From positions 62,001 to 126,000 of the forward strand of contig NZ_JAQLDQ010000002.1 of assembly GCF_028209395.1 (NCBI RefSeq): 64,000 nucleotides of DNA, written 5' to 3'. Position numbers and translations under genes: made by a program. The notes under the pieces are model-generated. The model was not told the DNA's origin. It ran no database searches and saw nothing but the letters and a program-made list of their open reading frames with translations. Shown here piece after piece: positions 1 through 7,889 of the stretch. This stretch comes from Collinsella aerofaciens. Lineage in GTDB: Bacteria; Actinomycetota; Coriobacteriia; Coriobacteriales; Coriobacteriaceae. Every line of letters starts with the position of its first letter. The stretch's first letter is position 1.

Positions 1-132
1 TGCAGCGGGCTCTATACGGTTGAGTCGCTGGCCGACGAGCTGGCAGATTTGCTGATCGGTCGCTCAGACGGTCCTTCTAACGTCGCGGACATTGCTAAAT
101 CCAAGACGGTCGCGCGAGAGGAGGGCTGCTAA
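1..132 (+). CDS. C-terminal end of an ECF transporter ATP-binding protein (partial)
   Basis: Frame 1 is open from the window edge to a TAA at 130-132 and gives 43 residues ending ARE-EGC. The fragment holds no Walker or signature motif, so the family is inferred only from its neighbour: its stop overlaps the ecfT start (TAATG), as the second EcfA ATPase usually does in ecfA1-ecfA2-ecfT operons. The 5' part of the gene lies outside the window. Confidence 0.6.
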   Translation, partial: CSGLYTVESLADELADLLIGRSDGPSNVADIAKSKTVAREEGC

Positions 133-932
133 TGGAGGCGTTTTCGTTTGGCAGCTACTATCCGAGCGATAGTGCGATCCATCGCCTGGATCCGCGCACC
201 AAGCTGCTCCTGGGCTTTGTGTTTTTAATCACGACGCTGACCGTCGGCGGCTTCCGCGGACTGGCTCCTGTCGCAATTTTCGTCGTGCTGATCTATGCCG
301 TGTCCCGGGTGCCGGCTCGTCGCGTTCTGTCGTCGATGGCGCCGCTGCTGGCAATCGTCGTCGTGGTCGCGGTGCTCAACTTGTTTACCGATCAGAGTGG
401 GCGCATCCTGTGGCAGCTCGGCTTTCTGCAGATAAGCGAGGGCTCACTGCGTTCTGCCGCCTTTATGGCGTGTCGCCTGACCCTGATGATGGCCGGCATG
501 AGCGCCATTACGCTCACCACGCCTACGCTCGACCTCACCGCGGGCTTTGAGCGTCTGCTCGCACCGTTTGCGCGCGTGGGGCTCCCTGCGCATGAGCTCG
601 GCATGATCATGGGCATCGCGTTGCGCTTTATGCCGCAGTTTGCCACCGAGATGAAGCAGACGGCGGACGCGCAGGCAAGCCGCGGTGCACGCGTAACGGG
701 TGGCCCGCTCGGCGGCGTGCGTATGCTCGGCAGTGTGGCGATTCCACTGTTCACGGGCGTGTTCCGTCATGCCGAGACGTTGTCTGCCGCCATGGATGCA
801 CGCTGCTATCACGGCGAGCAGGGCCGCACGCGTCTGCATGCGCTTGCATTTCGCCGCGGGGATGCGCTGGCTGCGGTTGTGACGATGCTGCTGTTTGCGT
901 GTGTCATCGTCGTCAACCTTCAACTTGTTTAG
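132..932 (+). CDS. ecfT: ECF transporter transmembrane protein EcfT
   Basis: 266 residues, the usual EcfT length. EcfT is the membrane scaffold of energy-coupling factor vitamin/metal importers; it links the ATPase pair to a substrate-binding S component. Hydrophobic segments occupy about residues 25-85 and 105-130, with a last segment at about 240-264. The cytoplasmic part carries the two coupling-helix motifs that bind the ATPases: ASRG at 182-185 and the related AMDARCY at 220-226 (normally A-x-x-x-R-G, here with Cys instead of Gly). The start overlaps the stop of the upstream gene, implying translational coupling. No S component is visible, so the transported substrate is unknown. Confidence 0.9.
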   Translation: MEAFSFGSYYPSDSAIHRLDPRTKLLLGFVFLITTLTVGGFRGLAPVAIFVVLIYAVSRVPARRVLSSMAPLLAIVVVVAVLNLFTDQSGRILWQLGFLQISEGSLRSAAFMACRLTLMMAGMSAITLTTPTLDLTAGFERLLAPFARVGLPAHELGMIMGIALRFMPQFATEMKQTADAQASRGARVTGGPLGGVRMLGSVAIPLFTGVFRHAETLSAAMDARCYHGEQGRTRLHALAFRRGDALAAVVTMLLFACVIVVNLQLV

Positions 933-962
933 GCGCGATTCGAGCGCAAGAAAGGGGTCCCT

Positions 963-1409
963 ATGACCGACAACGACCGCACGGCTCAGCTTGAGCGCGC
1001 CTGTTCGTATCTCAGGCGCATTCCGGCGTGGTATCTGGCCACGACCGATGTGACCGACGGGCATCAGCCTCGCGTGAGGCCGTTTTCGTTTGCCATGGTC
1101 GATGACGGTAAGCTGTGGTTTTGCACGTCGCGCGACAAGGATGTGTGGGCGGAGCTGAGTGCGAATCCCAAGTTTGAGCTCTCGGGCTGGAAGCCGGGGG
1201 AATGTTGGATCGTGTTGACCGGCGAGGCCGCACTTGAGGACGACGCGGTTGCGAGCGACAAGGTGCGTCAAGCGGGTTTTAAGCACATGGTGGGCATCGG
1301 CGAGGAACACGAGAGTGCCAACGACGGCCGCCTTGCTTTCTTTTCGGTCCGCAACATTGCCGCGCGCTTCTGTGATATCGACGGCAGCGAGGAGCGCCTG
1401 GAGCTCTAG
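963..1409 (+). CDS. Pyridoxamine 5'-phosphate oxidase-like flavin-binding protein (copy 1)
   Basis: 148 residues with the split-barrel pattern of the PNPOx-like family: IPAWYLATTD near 20-29, PRVRPFSFAMVDDGKLWF near 35-52, then SRDKDVWAELSANP. The same order of motifs (pattern WYLAT..., VRPFSF, KLWF, KDVW) recurs in the next gene. Members bind FMN, F420 or haem and the substrate cannot be predicted from sequence. A GAAAGGGG Shine-Dalgarno lies at 950-957. Expressed probably with the neighbouring paralogue. Confidence 0.85.
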   Translation: MTDNDRTAQLERACSYLRRIPAWYLATTDVTDGHQPRVRPFSFAMVDDGKLWFCTSRDKDVWAELSANPKFELSGWKPGECWIVLTGEAALEDDAVASDKVRQAGFKHMVGIGEEHESANDGRLAFFSVRNIAARFCDIDGSEERLEL

Positions 1410-1460
1410 AGCGTCTCAAATTAACTACCCGTTCCGAATTAGCTAGCGCCAGGAGGACAC

Positions 1461-1871
1461 ATGGACGGATTGAATACGGTGTTGGAGTATCTGACGTCGG
1501 TGCCGGCATGGTATTTGGCGACGAGCGTTGACGGACAGCCTCATGTGCGTCCGTTTTCGTTTGCGCAGATCCAGGATGGCAAGCTGTGGTTTGTAACAGC
1601 GCGCACCAAAGATGTGTGGCAAGAGCTGCTGCAAAACCAGCGCTTTGAGGCCACGAGTTGGTGGCCGGGCCATGGCTGGCTCATCTTGCGCGGGCGTGCC
1701 GGCTTGGATGACCGGGCTTTAGGCGAAATGCGCGAAGCTGGGTGGAAGCATCTAGAGCGCCTGGGCGAGCACTATGAGGGGCCTAACGACCCCACGCTCG
1801 TCTTCTTTAGCGTCGAGGATCCCGAGGCTTTTATCTGCAATCACGACGAATGGGTGCCGGTCGAGCTCTAG
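1461..1871 (+). CDS. Pyridoxamine 5'-phosphate oxidase-like flavin-binding protein (copy 2)
   Basis: 136 residues, clearly paralogous to the gene 51 bases upstream: SVPAWYLATSVDGQPHVRPF, KLWFVTARTKDVWQELL and a closing GPNDPTLVFFSVEDPEAF all have counterparts there. The tandem arrangement points to a local duplication followed by divergence. An AGGAGG Shine-Dalgarno precedes the ATG. Flavin reductase or oxidase activity is a family-level guess. A long hairpin at 1909-1962 follows. Confidence 0.85.
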   Translation: MDGLNTVLEYLTSVPAWYLATSVDGQPHVRPFSFAQIQDGKLWFVTARTKDVWQELLQNQRFEATSWWPGHGWLILRGRAGLDDRALGEMREAGWKHLERLGEHYEGPNDPTLVFFSVEDPEAFICNHDEWVPVEL

Positions 1872-1908
1872 CCAGCTGGCTCATCCTAACAACTTGGTTT
1901 TCGCATGG

Positions 1909-1962
1909 GCGGGCCCCGTATTGCCCGGCGCCGTTAGGAGCGCCGGTCAATACGGGGCCCGC
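1909..1962 (+). terminator. Long GC-rich hairpin after the PNPOx pair
   Basis: A 15-bp perfect outer stem (1909-1923 with 1948-1962, GCGGGCCCCGTATTG) encloses a 7-bp inner stem (1925-1931 with 1940-1946), separated by one mismatch, with loop CGTTAGGA reduced to eight bases. Only a weak T-rich tail follows. It separates the PNPOx genes from the arginine operon and most likely ends transcription. Confidence 0.65.
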
Positions 1963-2005
1963 TCCATTTGTCAATTCCTTCAAGCGAATGTGTCGGGAAT
2001 GTTTC

Positions 2006-2044
2006 AATGCATGAATATGCAAGCCATTTACGTATTAATGCATC
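2006..2044 (+). promoter_or_regulatory. Possible ArgR operator region upstream of argC
   Basis: An imperfect palindrome TGCATGAATATGCA (2008-2021) is followed by TATTAATGCAT (2033-2043). Both are AT-rich islands in GC-rich DNA, placed about 90-120 bases before the argC start, and contain the TGAAT half-site typical of ArgR boxes. Only half-sites match the consensus, so this is a candidate only. Confidence 0.35.
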
Positions 2045-2128
2045 TTTTGGTGCTAAAGTTTCAACTCACTTCATAACGACCGCTGCGAAATGCGCATCGG
2101 TGCATAAATCGCAGACAAGGAGTCTGAT

Positions 2129-3199
2129 ATGTCTTTGAAGGTTGGAATCGTCGGCGCGGCTGGATATGCCGGAGCCGAGCTCATTCGCCTCGTCCTCGGT
2201 CATCCCGAGTTTGAACTTGCTGCCATTACGTCCAACGCCGATGCCGGCCAGCCGTTGTCTGCGGTGCACCCGAGCTTCACCGGCGTAAGCGATCTTGTCT
2301 TTACGACGCATGATGCCCCTGAGCTCAAGAACTGCGACGCGGTCTTTTTGGCCGTGCCGCACACGGCTGCCATGGCACAGGTGCCCGCGCTGCTTGCATC
2401 GGGCGTCTCCTGCTTTGATCTTTCGGCCGACTACCGTCTGAACGACGCGTCCGTTTTTGAGGCTTGGTATGCCGCCGAGCATACGAGCCCCGAGCTGCTC
2501 AAGACCCGTGCCTTCGGTCTGCCCGAGCTGTTCTGCCAGGACTTGGAGACCGCCGCATCCGACCATGCCGACGGCAAACCCGTGCTGGTCGCCTGCGCCG
2601 GTTGCTATCCCACCGCAACGAGCCTTGCCGCCGCGCCCGCCGTGCGCGCGGGCTGGGTGGCCGAGAACGGCCCCGTGATTGTCGATGCCATCAGCGGTGT
2701 GACGGGTGCCGGCAAGTCCTGCAACGCTCGTACGCATTTTTGCAGCGCCGACGAGAATTTGGAAGCATACGGCGTGGGCAAGCATCGCCACACGCCCGAA
2801 ATCGAGCAGATCTTGGGCCTGACCGATCGCGTCGTCTTTACCCCGCACCTGGCACCGCTCAAGCGTGGTCTGCTCTCCACGGTGACGCTGCCGCTCGCGC
2901 CGCAGGCTCTCGACACGTTGGCTCTTGAGGATGTTGTCGACTATTACAAGCAGTTCTACGCTGGACGCACCTTTGTGCGCGTGCTCGACGCCGGCCAGCA
3001 GCCCAAGACGGCTTCGGTCGTCGGCACCAACGCCGCCCAGATTGGCCTCGCGCTCAACAAGCGCGCGGGCGTGCTGGTGGCGACGGGCGCCATCGACAAT
3101 CTGTGCAAGGGCGCTGCGGGCCAAGCAGTCCAATGCGCCAATATCGTCTTTGGCTTTGACGAGCGACGAGGCTTGCCCACAGTGGCGTGCCCGGTGTAG
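2129..3199 (+). CDS. argC: N-acetyl-gamma-glutamyl-phosphate reductase
   Basis: 356 residues. Catalyses the NADPH-dependent reduction of N-acetylglutamyl phosphate to the semialdehyde, third step of arginine synthesis. The N-terminal nucleotide-binding motif GIVGAAGYAGAE spans 7-18 and the catalytic cysteine is C159 in ACAGCYPTA. The middle holds the family pattern SGVTGAGKS. AAGGAG at 2117-2122 is the Shine-Dalgarno. It is the first gene of argC-argJ-argB-argD and is followed by a 134-base gap with a small hairpin (3236-3251). Confidence 0.97.
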   Translation: MSLKVGIVGAAGYAGAELIRLVLGHPEFELAAITSNADAGQPLSAVHPSFTGVSDLVFTTHDAPELKNCDAVFLAVPHTAAMAQVPALLASGVSCFDLSADYRLNDASVFEAWYAAEHTSPELLKTRAFGLPELFCQDLETAASDHADGKPVLVACAGCYPTATSLAAAPAVRAGWVAENGPVIVDAISGVTGAGKSCNARTHFCSADENLEAYGVGKHRHTPEIEQILGLTDRVVFTPHLAPLKRGLLSTVTLPLAPQALDTLALEDVVDYYKQFYAGRTFVRVLDAGQQPKTASVVGTNAAQIGLALNKRAGVLVATGAIDNLCKGAAGQAVQCANIVFGFDERRGLPTVACPV

Positions 3200-3333
3200 C
3201 ACATTCGATTGTTAACGATTTGGTAGTCGGGCATCGAGTGGGGCGCCACTCTTAAGCTGGTCTCATGATCACGACTGGCATGGCGCACCAACCGATGTCC
3301 GTTTTTTGTTTGATATAAGGAGTCGTAAGGACG

Positions 3334-4602
3334 ATGAATACAGAGCAGTTCGATATCAAGATTCGTGCCGTCGAGGGTGGCATTACGGTAGCGGCCGGCT
3401 TTAAGGCCGCGGGTATTCATGCGGGTTTTCGCAAGAATCCCGAGCGCTTGGATTACGCGCTCGTCGTGCCCGATAAACCCTGTCCCGGTGCCGGCGTGTT
3501 TACGACCAATCGCTTTTGCGCAGCGCCTGTGCAGGTGAGCCGCGCCAACCTGGGCGGTGTGGGCAAGGGCTATGGCATCATCGCCGGCGTTTCAATCAAC
3601 TCCGGCAACGCGAATGCCGCCACGGGCGAGACGGGCCTTGCCTGCGCGCGCGAGACGTGCAACATCGCCTCGCAGGTCATCGGCTGCGAGCCCCAGCAGA
3701 TTCTGGTTGCCTCCACGGGTGTGATTGGCCAGATTCTGTCGATCGACACGTTTGAGACCGCCATTCCTGCTGCCTACGAGGCGCTCTCCGCCCACGGTGG
3801 CGCCGATGCCGCTCGCGCCATCATGACGACCGACACGCACTCCAAGGAGTACGCCGTATCCTACGTCAGTGAGGCTGCGGGTCATGCGGGCAATGTCTAT
3901 ACGGTAGGCGGAATGTGCAAGGGCTCGGGTATGATCATGCCCAACATGGCCACCATGATCGCAGTTATCACCACCGATGCCCCCGTCGAGCCTGCGGCAC
4001 TTCATGCCCTGCTGCTCTCGACCGTCAAGCAGACCTTTAACAAGGTAACGGTCGATTCCGACACCTCGACCAACGACACCTGCATCATGCTTGCCTCCGG
4101 CGCCGCTGCCGCAGATGCCGAGCCTATCGTCGAGGGCTCCGATGCCTTTGACGAGTTGGCATTTGCCGTGCACGAGGTGTGCGAGAGCCTGGCGCGCAAT
4201 ATCGCCGCCGATGGTGAGGGCGCATCTAAGCTTGTTACGGTCAACGTTACCGGCGCCGTGAACGACGAGGAGGCCGATATCGCCGCCCGTGCCGTTGCCA
4301 ACTCGCCGCTCGTTAAGACCTGCATCGCCGGCCACGACTGCAACTGGGGCCGCGTTGCTATGGCGCTTGGCAAGTGCGGCGTGAAGTTTAATCAGGAAGA
4401 CGTTTCCATCGACATGATGGGCATGCCTGTCTGTCGCGATGGTCTGACTGTTCCCTTTGACGAGGACGAGGCTCTACGACGTTTCGAGGCGCCCGAGATC
4501 GTGATCTCGGCCGACCTGGGCGCAGGCGACGCGGCAACGACCGTGTGGACCTGCGACCTCACGCATGAGTACATCTCCATTAACGGCGACTACCGTTCCT
4601 AG
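3334..4602 (+). CDS. argJ: Bifunctional glutamate N-acetyltransferase / amino-acid acetyltransferase
   Basis: 422 residues. ArgJ recycles the acetyl group from N-acetylornithine to glutamate and in many species also acetylates glutamate with acetyl-CoA. The precursor cleaves itself before the threonine of the ATM motif, here T207 in MPNMATM (202-208), which becomes the N-terminal nucleophile of the beta chain. The preceding KGSGMI is also conserved. Its presence implies the cyclic acetyl pathway. An in-frame ATG at 3334 is preceded by TAAGGAG at 3317-3323. Confidence 0.97.
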   Translation: MNTEQFDIKIRAVEGGITVAAGFKAAGIHAGFRKNPERLDYALVVPDKPCPGAGVFTTNRFCAAPVQVSRANLGGVGKGYGIIAGVSINSGNANAATGETGLACARETCNIASQVIGCEPQQILVASTGVIGQILSIDTFETAIPAAYEALSAHGGADAARAIMTTDTHSKEYAVSYVSEAAGHAGNVYTVGGMCKGSGMIMPNMATMIAVITTDAPVEPAALHALLLSTVKQTFNKVTVDSDTSTNDTCIMLASGAAAADAEPIVEGSDAFDELAFAVHEVCESLARNIAADGEGASKLVTVNVTGAVNDEEADIAARAVANSPLVKTCIAGHDCNWGRVAMALGKCGVKFNQEDVSIDMMGMPVCRDGLTVPFDEDEALRRFEAPEIVISADLGAGDAATTVWTCDLTHEYISINGDYRS

Positions 4603-4683
4603 ATTCCAGGCACGCTGCGCATCTTGCCGCGATTGCGGACAGCGGAGCACGGCGCGATAACGATACGAAAGACGAGGCAGATT

Positions 4684-5664
4684 ATGAAATTCGCACGCGA
4701 TTGTCGTTCGAACGAATCCAACGAAGCAACCGCGCAGCTGCTGTTCGAAGCGCTGCCGTGGATTAAGAACCTGACCGGTAAGACGGTTGTTATCAAATAT
4801 GGCGGAGCCGCCATGGTTGATGAGCAGCTGCGCCGCGACGTGATGAGCGACATCGTGCTGCTCAAGATCATCGGCATGCGCCCTGTTATCGTGCACGGTG
4901 GCGGCAAGGCCATCAACGAGGCGCTGAGCCACTACGACATCCCCGTCGAGTTTAAGAACGGCCAGCGCGTGACCACGCCGGCGACTATGGATATCGTGCG
5001 CGAGGTGCTGGGCGGCAAGGTTAACCAGGAGCTGGTTGCCGCCATCAACCACCACGGCAACCTGGCCGTGGGCGTGTCGGGCAGCGATGCTGGCACGCTC
5101 ATCGCCGAGCCGCTCGACCCCGAGCTCGGTCGCGTGGGCAAAGTGACGCACGTTAACACCGACTATATCGAGCGCTTACTCGATAGCGAGTACATCCCCG
5201 TTATCGCTACCGTCGCGGCGGGGGAGGACGGCGGTTTCTTCAACATCAACGCCGATACCGCCGCCGGTGCCGTTGCGGCAGCGCTCCACGCGCACAAGGC
5301 GATCTTTTTGACCGACGTCGACGGCCTGTACAAGGACTTTAGCGATAAAGACTCACTCATCTCCAACCTAACACTCGACGAGGTTAACGAAATGCTCTAC
5401 GGCGGCGAGGTCGATAAGGGCATGATTCCCAAGCTGCGCGCGGCCGTCGATGCGCTTGCCGGCGGCGTATTTCGCGCTCACATCATCAACGGCACCACGC
5501 CGCATTCGCTGCTGCTGGAGCTGCTGACCGATGCCGGCGTCGGTACCGTGATCCATTCCACCGAGACGGCTTACGAGTTCGATACGCATCCGCATCCGCT
5601 TTCGACGTTTGCTGCGCGTCTGACCGAGAATCTTGACGAGGTCGAGAAGCTTCAGACGGTCTAG
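4684..5664 (+). CDS. argB: Acetylglutamate kinase
   Basis: 326 residues from the ATG at 4684; an upstream in-frame ATG at 4624 lacks a Shine-Dalgarno and would add 20 residues unlike the family. Phosphorylates N-acetylglutamate. Amino-acid kinase fold: VIKYGGAAM (36-44), HGGGKAINE, GVSGSDAGTLI and GFFNINADTAAG are all present. The N-terminal part (residues 1-30) is longer than in the simplest ArgB forms, which may relate to arginine feedback control (inference). The C-terminus carries about 25 extra residues rich in His and Leu. Lies between argJ and argD in the operon. Confidence 0.95.
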   Translation: MKFARDCRSNESNEATAQLLFEALPWIKNLTGKTVVIKYGGAAMVDEQLRRDVMSDIVLLKIIGMRPVIVHGGGKAINEALSHYDIPVEFKNGQRVTTPATMDIVREVLGGKVNQELVAAINHHGNLAVGVSGSDAGTLIAEPLDPELGRVGKVTHVNTDYIERLLDSEYIPVIATVAAGEDGGFFNINADTAAGAVAAALHAHKAIFLTDVDGLYKDFSDKDSLISNLTLDEVNEMLYGGEVDKGMIPKLRAAVDALAGGVFRAHIINGTTPHSLLLELLTDAGVGTVIHSTETAYEFDTHPHPLSTFAARLTENLDEVEKLQTV

Positions 5665-5733
5665 CTGACCCTCAGCCGCCCCATTCCTACACCCATAGGC
5701 CTGCGCCGTCCGGCGCTCAACGAAAGGCATCCC

Positions 5734-7017
5734 ATGTCACTTGCAGCTCAGCAATCGCTTGAATCCCATTACGTTATGCATACCTTTGGCCGCTCTCCGG
5801 TCGAGTTTGTCGAGGGTCACGGCATGAAGCTCACCGGCGACGATGGCCGTGAGTACCTCGACTTTCTTGCCGGCATCGGCGTGTGCAGCCTAGGTCATGG
5901 CGACCCGGCTGTGCTCTCGGCGCTCGAGGCACAGACCAAAAAGCTCATGCATGTCTCCAATTACTTCTACATTGAGCAGCGCGGACAGGTCGCGGCGCTG
6001 CTGTCCAAGCTTGCTAACGACGACGTAGATGGTGCGCGCGTGCTTGCCGATGCCATTGCCGCCGGCGATGAGACCACGGCAGCTGCTCTTGGTGCCCCGG
6101 CTGCGGATGAGCAGGTTTGGGAGACCTTCTTTGCCAACTCTGGCGCCGAGGCCAACGAGGGCTCGATGAAGCTCGCGCGCCTGTACGCCAAGCGTGCCGG
6201 TAATGGCGGCAACACCATCGTGTGCATGCGCGGCGGCTTCCACGGCCGTACGCTCGAGACCATTGCCGCCACCATGCAGGATTGGCTGCAGGACAGCTTC
6301 CGCCCGCTGCCGGGTGGCTTTGTGGCCTGCACGCCCAACGATGTGGATGAGCTGCGTGCGATCTTTAAGCAGCTGGGGAGCGAAATTTGTGCCGTGATGC
6401 TCGAGCCGATCCAGGGTGAGAGCGGTGTGCATCCCATGACCGAGGAGTTTATGGCTACGGCGCGCGACCTGGCACACGAAGTGGGCGCCGTGCTTATCGC
6501 CGACGAGGTCCAGTGCGGCATCTTCCGCTCCGGCAAGCCGTTTGCGTTCCAGACCTATGGCGTGGAGCCCGACATCATGAGCCTTGCCAAGGGCATTGCT
6601 GATGGCGTGCCCATGGGTGCCGTCGTGGCGAAGAAGGAGATTGCCGACGTGTTTAAGCCGGGCGACCACGGCTCGACCTTTGGCGGTAGCTGCTTGGCCA
6701 TCGCGGCGTGTGCCGCGACGCTCTCCGCGCTTGTGCGTGGCGATTATGCCGAGCATGCTGCCAAGGTGGGTGCCTATATGGAGGCAAAGCTCGCCAAGCT
6801 GCCGCACGTGACCGAGGTACGTGGTCGCGGCTTGATGCTCGGCTGTGATTTGGATGATGCCGCGGGCGACGCGCATGGTGTTGTTGCCCGCGCGCTGGCC
6901 GCCGGTGCCGTGATCAACGCTACGGGTGCGCATACGCTGCGTTTCCTGCCGCCACTCGTCTGCGAGGAAGCCGACGTGGACAGTCTGATCGAGATCCTGT
7001 CGGGTGTTTTGGGCTAA
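5734..7017 (+). CDS. argD: Acetylornithine aminotransferase
   Basis: 427 residues, class-III PLP-dependent transaminase. Converts N-acetylglutamate semialdehyde to N-acetylornithine. NSGAEANE (135-142) binds the phosphate of PLP, D257 in ADEVQCG contacts the pyridine nitrogen and K286 in SLAKGIADG should form the Schiff base. Residues 96-128 form an Ala/Asp-rich insertion between the conserved LSKLAND and WETFFANSG blocks that most ArgD proteins lack. Last visible gene of the arg operon; argF, argG and argH are not in this window. Confidence 0.95.
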   Translation: MSLAAQQSLESHYVMHTFGRSPVEFVEGHGMKLTGDDGREYLDFLAGIGVCSLGHGDPAVLSALEAQTKKLMHVSNYFYIEQRGQVAALLSKLANDDVDGARVLADAIAAGDETTAAALGAPAADEQVWETFFANSGAEANEGSMKLARLYAKRAGNGGNTIVCMRGGFHGRTLETIAATMQDWLQDSFRPLPGGFVACTPNDVDELRAIFKQLGSEICAVMLEPIQGESGVHPMTEEFMATARDLAHEVGAVLIADEVQCGIFRSGKPFAFQTYGVEPDIMSLAKGIADGVPMGAVVAKKEIADVFKPGDHGSTFGGSCLAIAACAATLSALVRGDYAEHAAKVGAYMEAKLAKLPHVTEVRGRGLMLGCDLDDAAGDAHGVVARALAAGAVINATGAHTLRFLPPLVCEEADVDSLIEILSGVLG

Positions 7018-7374
7018 CGCGGCGCAATAACTCAATTTGGACCGAGTTCCGGACTGCGGACGTGCCCTATGCGGCATGATTCAGCGGTCTGGAGCCCGTT
7101 TTGCCTTAGATTTGCTAAGGCAGGGAGACCTGCTGGTCAAAAAACATCAAATATGAGTACTGTTACCGATTTGGTAGCAGCAATTTTGGACTAATAAGGC
7201 CAGATGGCAAGTCGAAATGGCGATGAATACACGATTTTGATCTGACTGTTAGTCCTTATAATGGACATATGTTGCGTAACCTAAGCAAACACTATCTGTT
7301 TATATGTTGCAAGCAAAGTAGCAGTACTCATTTTTGCCATTATTTGGCCACGGCCTTTGTGACAGATGTGCTGG

Positions 7375-7460
7375 CGGGTTCGAATCCCATGCGCTGGGCC
7401 CAAAAAAGAAAGGCTCCCATTGCTGGGAGCCTATCAAATCAGTGGTGGGCGATGAGGGAT
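7375..7460 (-). repeat. Truncated duplicate of the tRNA-Val 3' end plus terminator
   Basis: Read on the minus strand: the last 18 bases of tRNA-Val including CCA (7443-7460), a hairpin with 9-bp arms (7411-7419 and 7424-7432) followed by a T-rich tail, then a 30-base segment (7375-7404) that is identical to 7559-7588. The same order occurs at the intact tRNA-Val gene (7559-7644). Only the terminator stem differs in sequence. This is a partial duplication of the tRNA 3' region or an attachment-site scar. Confidence 0.7.
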
Positions 7461-7585
7461 GTCGCGTGCGGCTGACGCCGCCCGCTTTCGCTTCGGGCCT
7501 ACGGCCCTCGCGTGCTGCGCTGGAAAACGCTTCGCGTTTCCTCAGCTCCGCACCCTTTCGGGTTCGAATCCCATGCGCTGGGCCC

Positions 7586-7617
7586 AAACAAAAACGGTCC
7601 CCTTGCGAGGACCGTTT
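7586..7617 (-). terminator. Terminator of tRNA-Val
   Basis: On the minus strand, AAACGGTCC pairs with GGACCGTTT (7609-7617 with 7592-7600) and is followed by a T-rich tract. It lies about 10 bases past the tRNA 3' end. Confidence 0.8.
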
Positions 7618-7626
7618 CCAATTCAA

Positions 7627-7702
7627 TGGTGGGCGATGAGGGATTCGAACCCCCAGCCTTGTGCGTGTAAAGCACCTGCGCTAACCGTTGCGCCAATCGC
7701 CC
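7627..7702 (-). tRNA. tRNA-Val(TAC)
   Basis: 76 bases including an encoded CCA. Acceptor arms GGGCGAT and ATCGCCC pair fully, the T loop is TTCGAAT, and the anticodon loop TTTACAC gives TAC, reading GUA valine codons. The first base pair of the anticodon stem is mismatched. It is transcribed against the flanking genes. Confidence 0.95.
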
Positions 7703-7889
7703 GTGCGGAGAGAGTATAGCAAAACAATCGCCCCATTCACCTCATATCCATTAAAGGTAACCGGCGCGTGTCACAGCGGAGCTGATTCAGTTGAGATTGC
7801 CTGAACATTCCGCCCCTCTTTACGCCCTCGGGTATACTTAAAAGCTACTGATTCGATTTGATGCCCAGCAACAGCAGAGGGGATAGTAT

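Larger units (their letters stand above)
7018..7626. other. Intergenic region with tRNA remnants and hairpins, no gene recognised
   Basis: No open frame here has a convincing start or family motif. The stretch holds an 8-bp hairpin at 7102-7122 (TGCCTTAG with CTAAGGCA), an AT-richer section to about 7320, then two copies of a block of tRNA-like fragments and a terminator (described separately). The 7461-7556 spacer between the copies is a GC-rich sequence with several small inverted repeats. Confidence 0.6.

Noticed and set aside
2006..2044. Full ArgR box
   Set aside because: Only half-sites match the consensus; kept as a low-confidence candidate.
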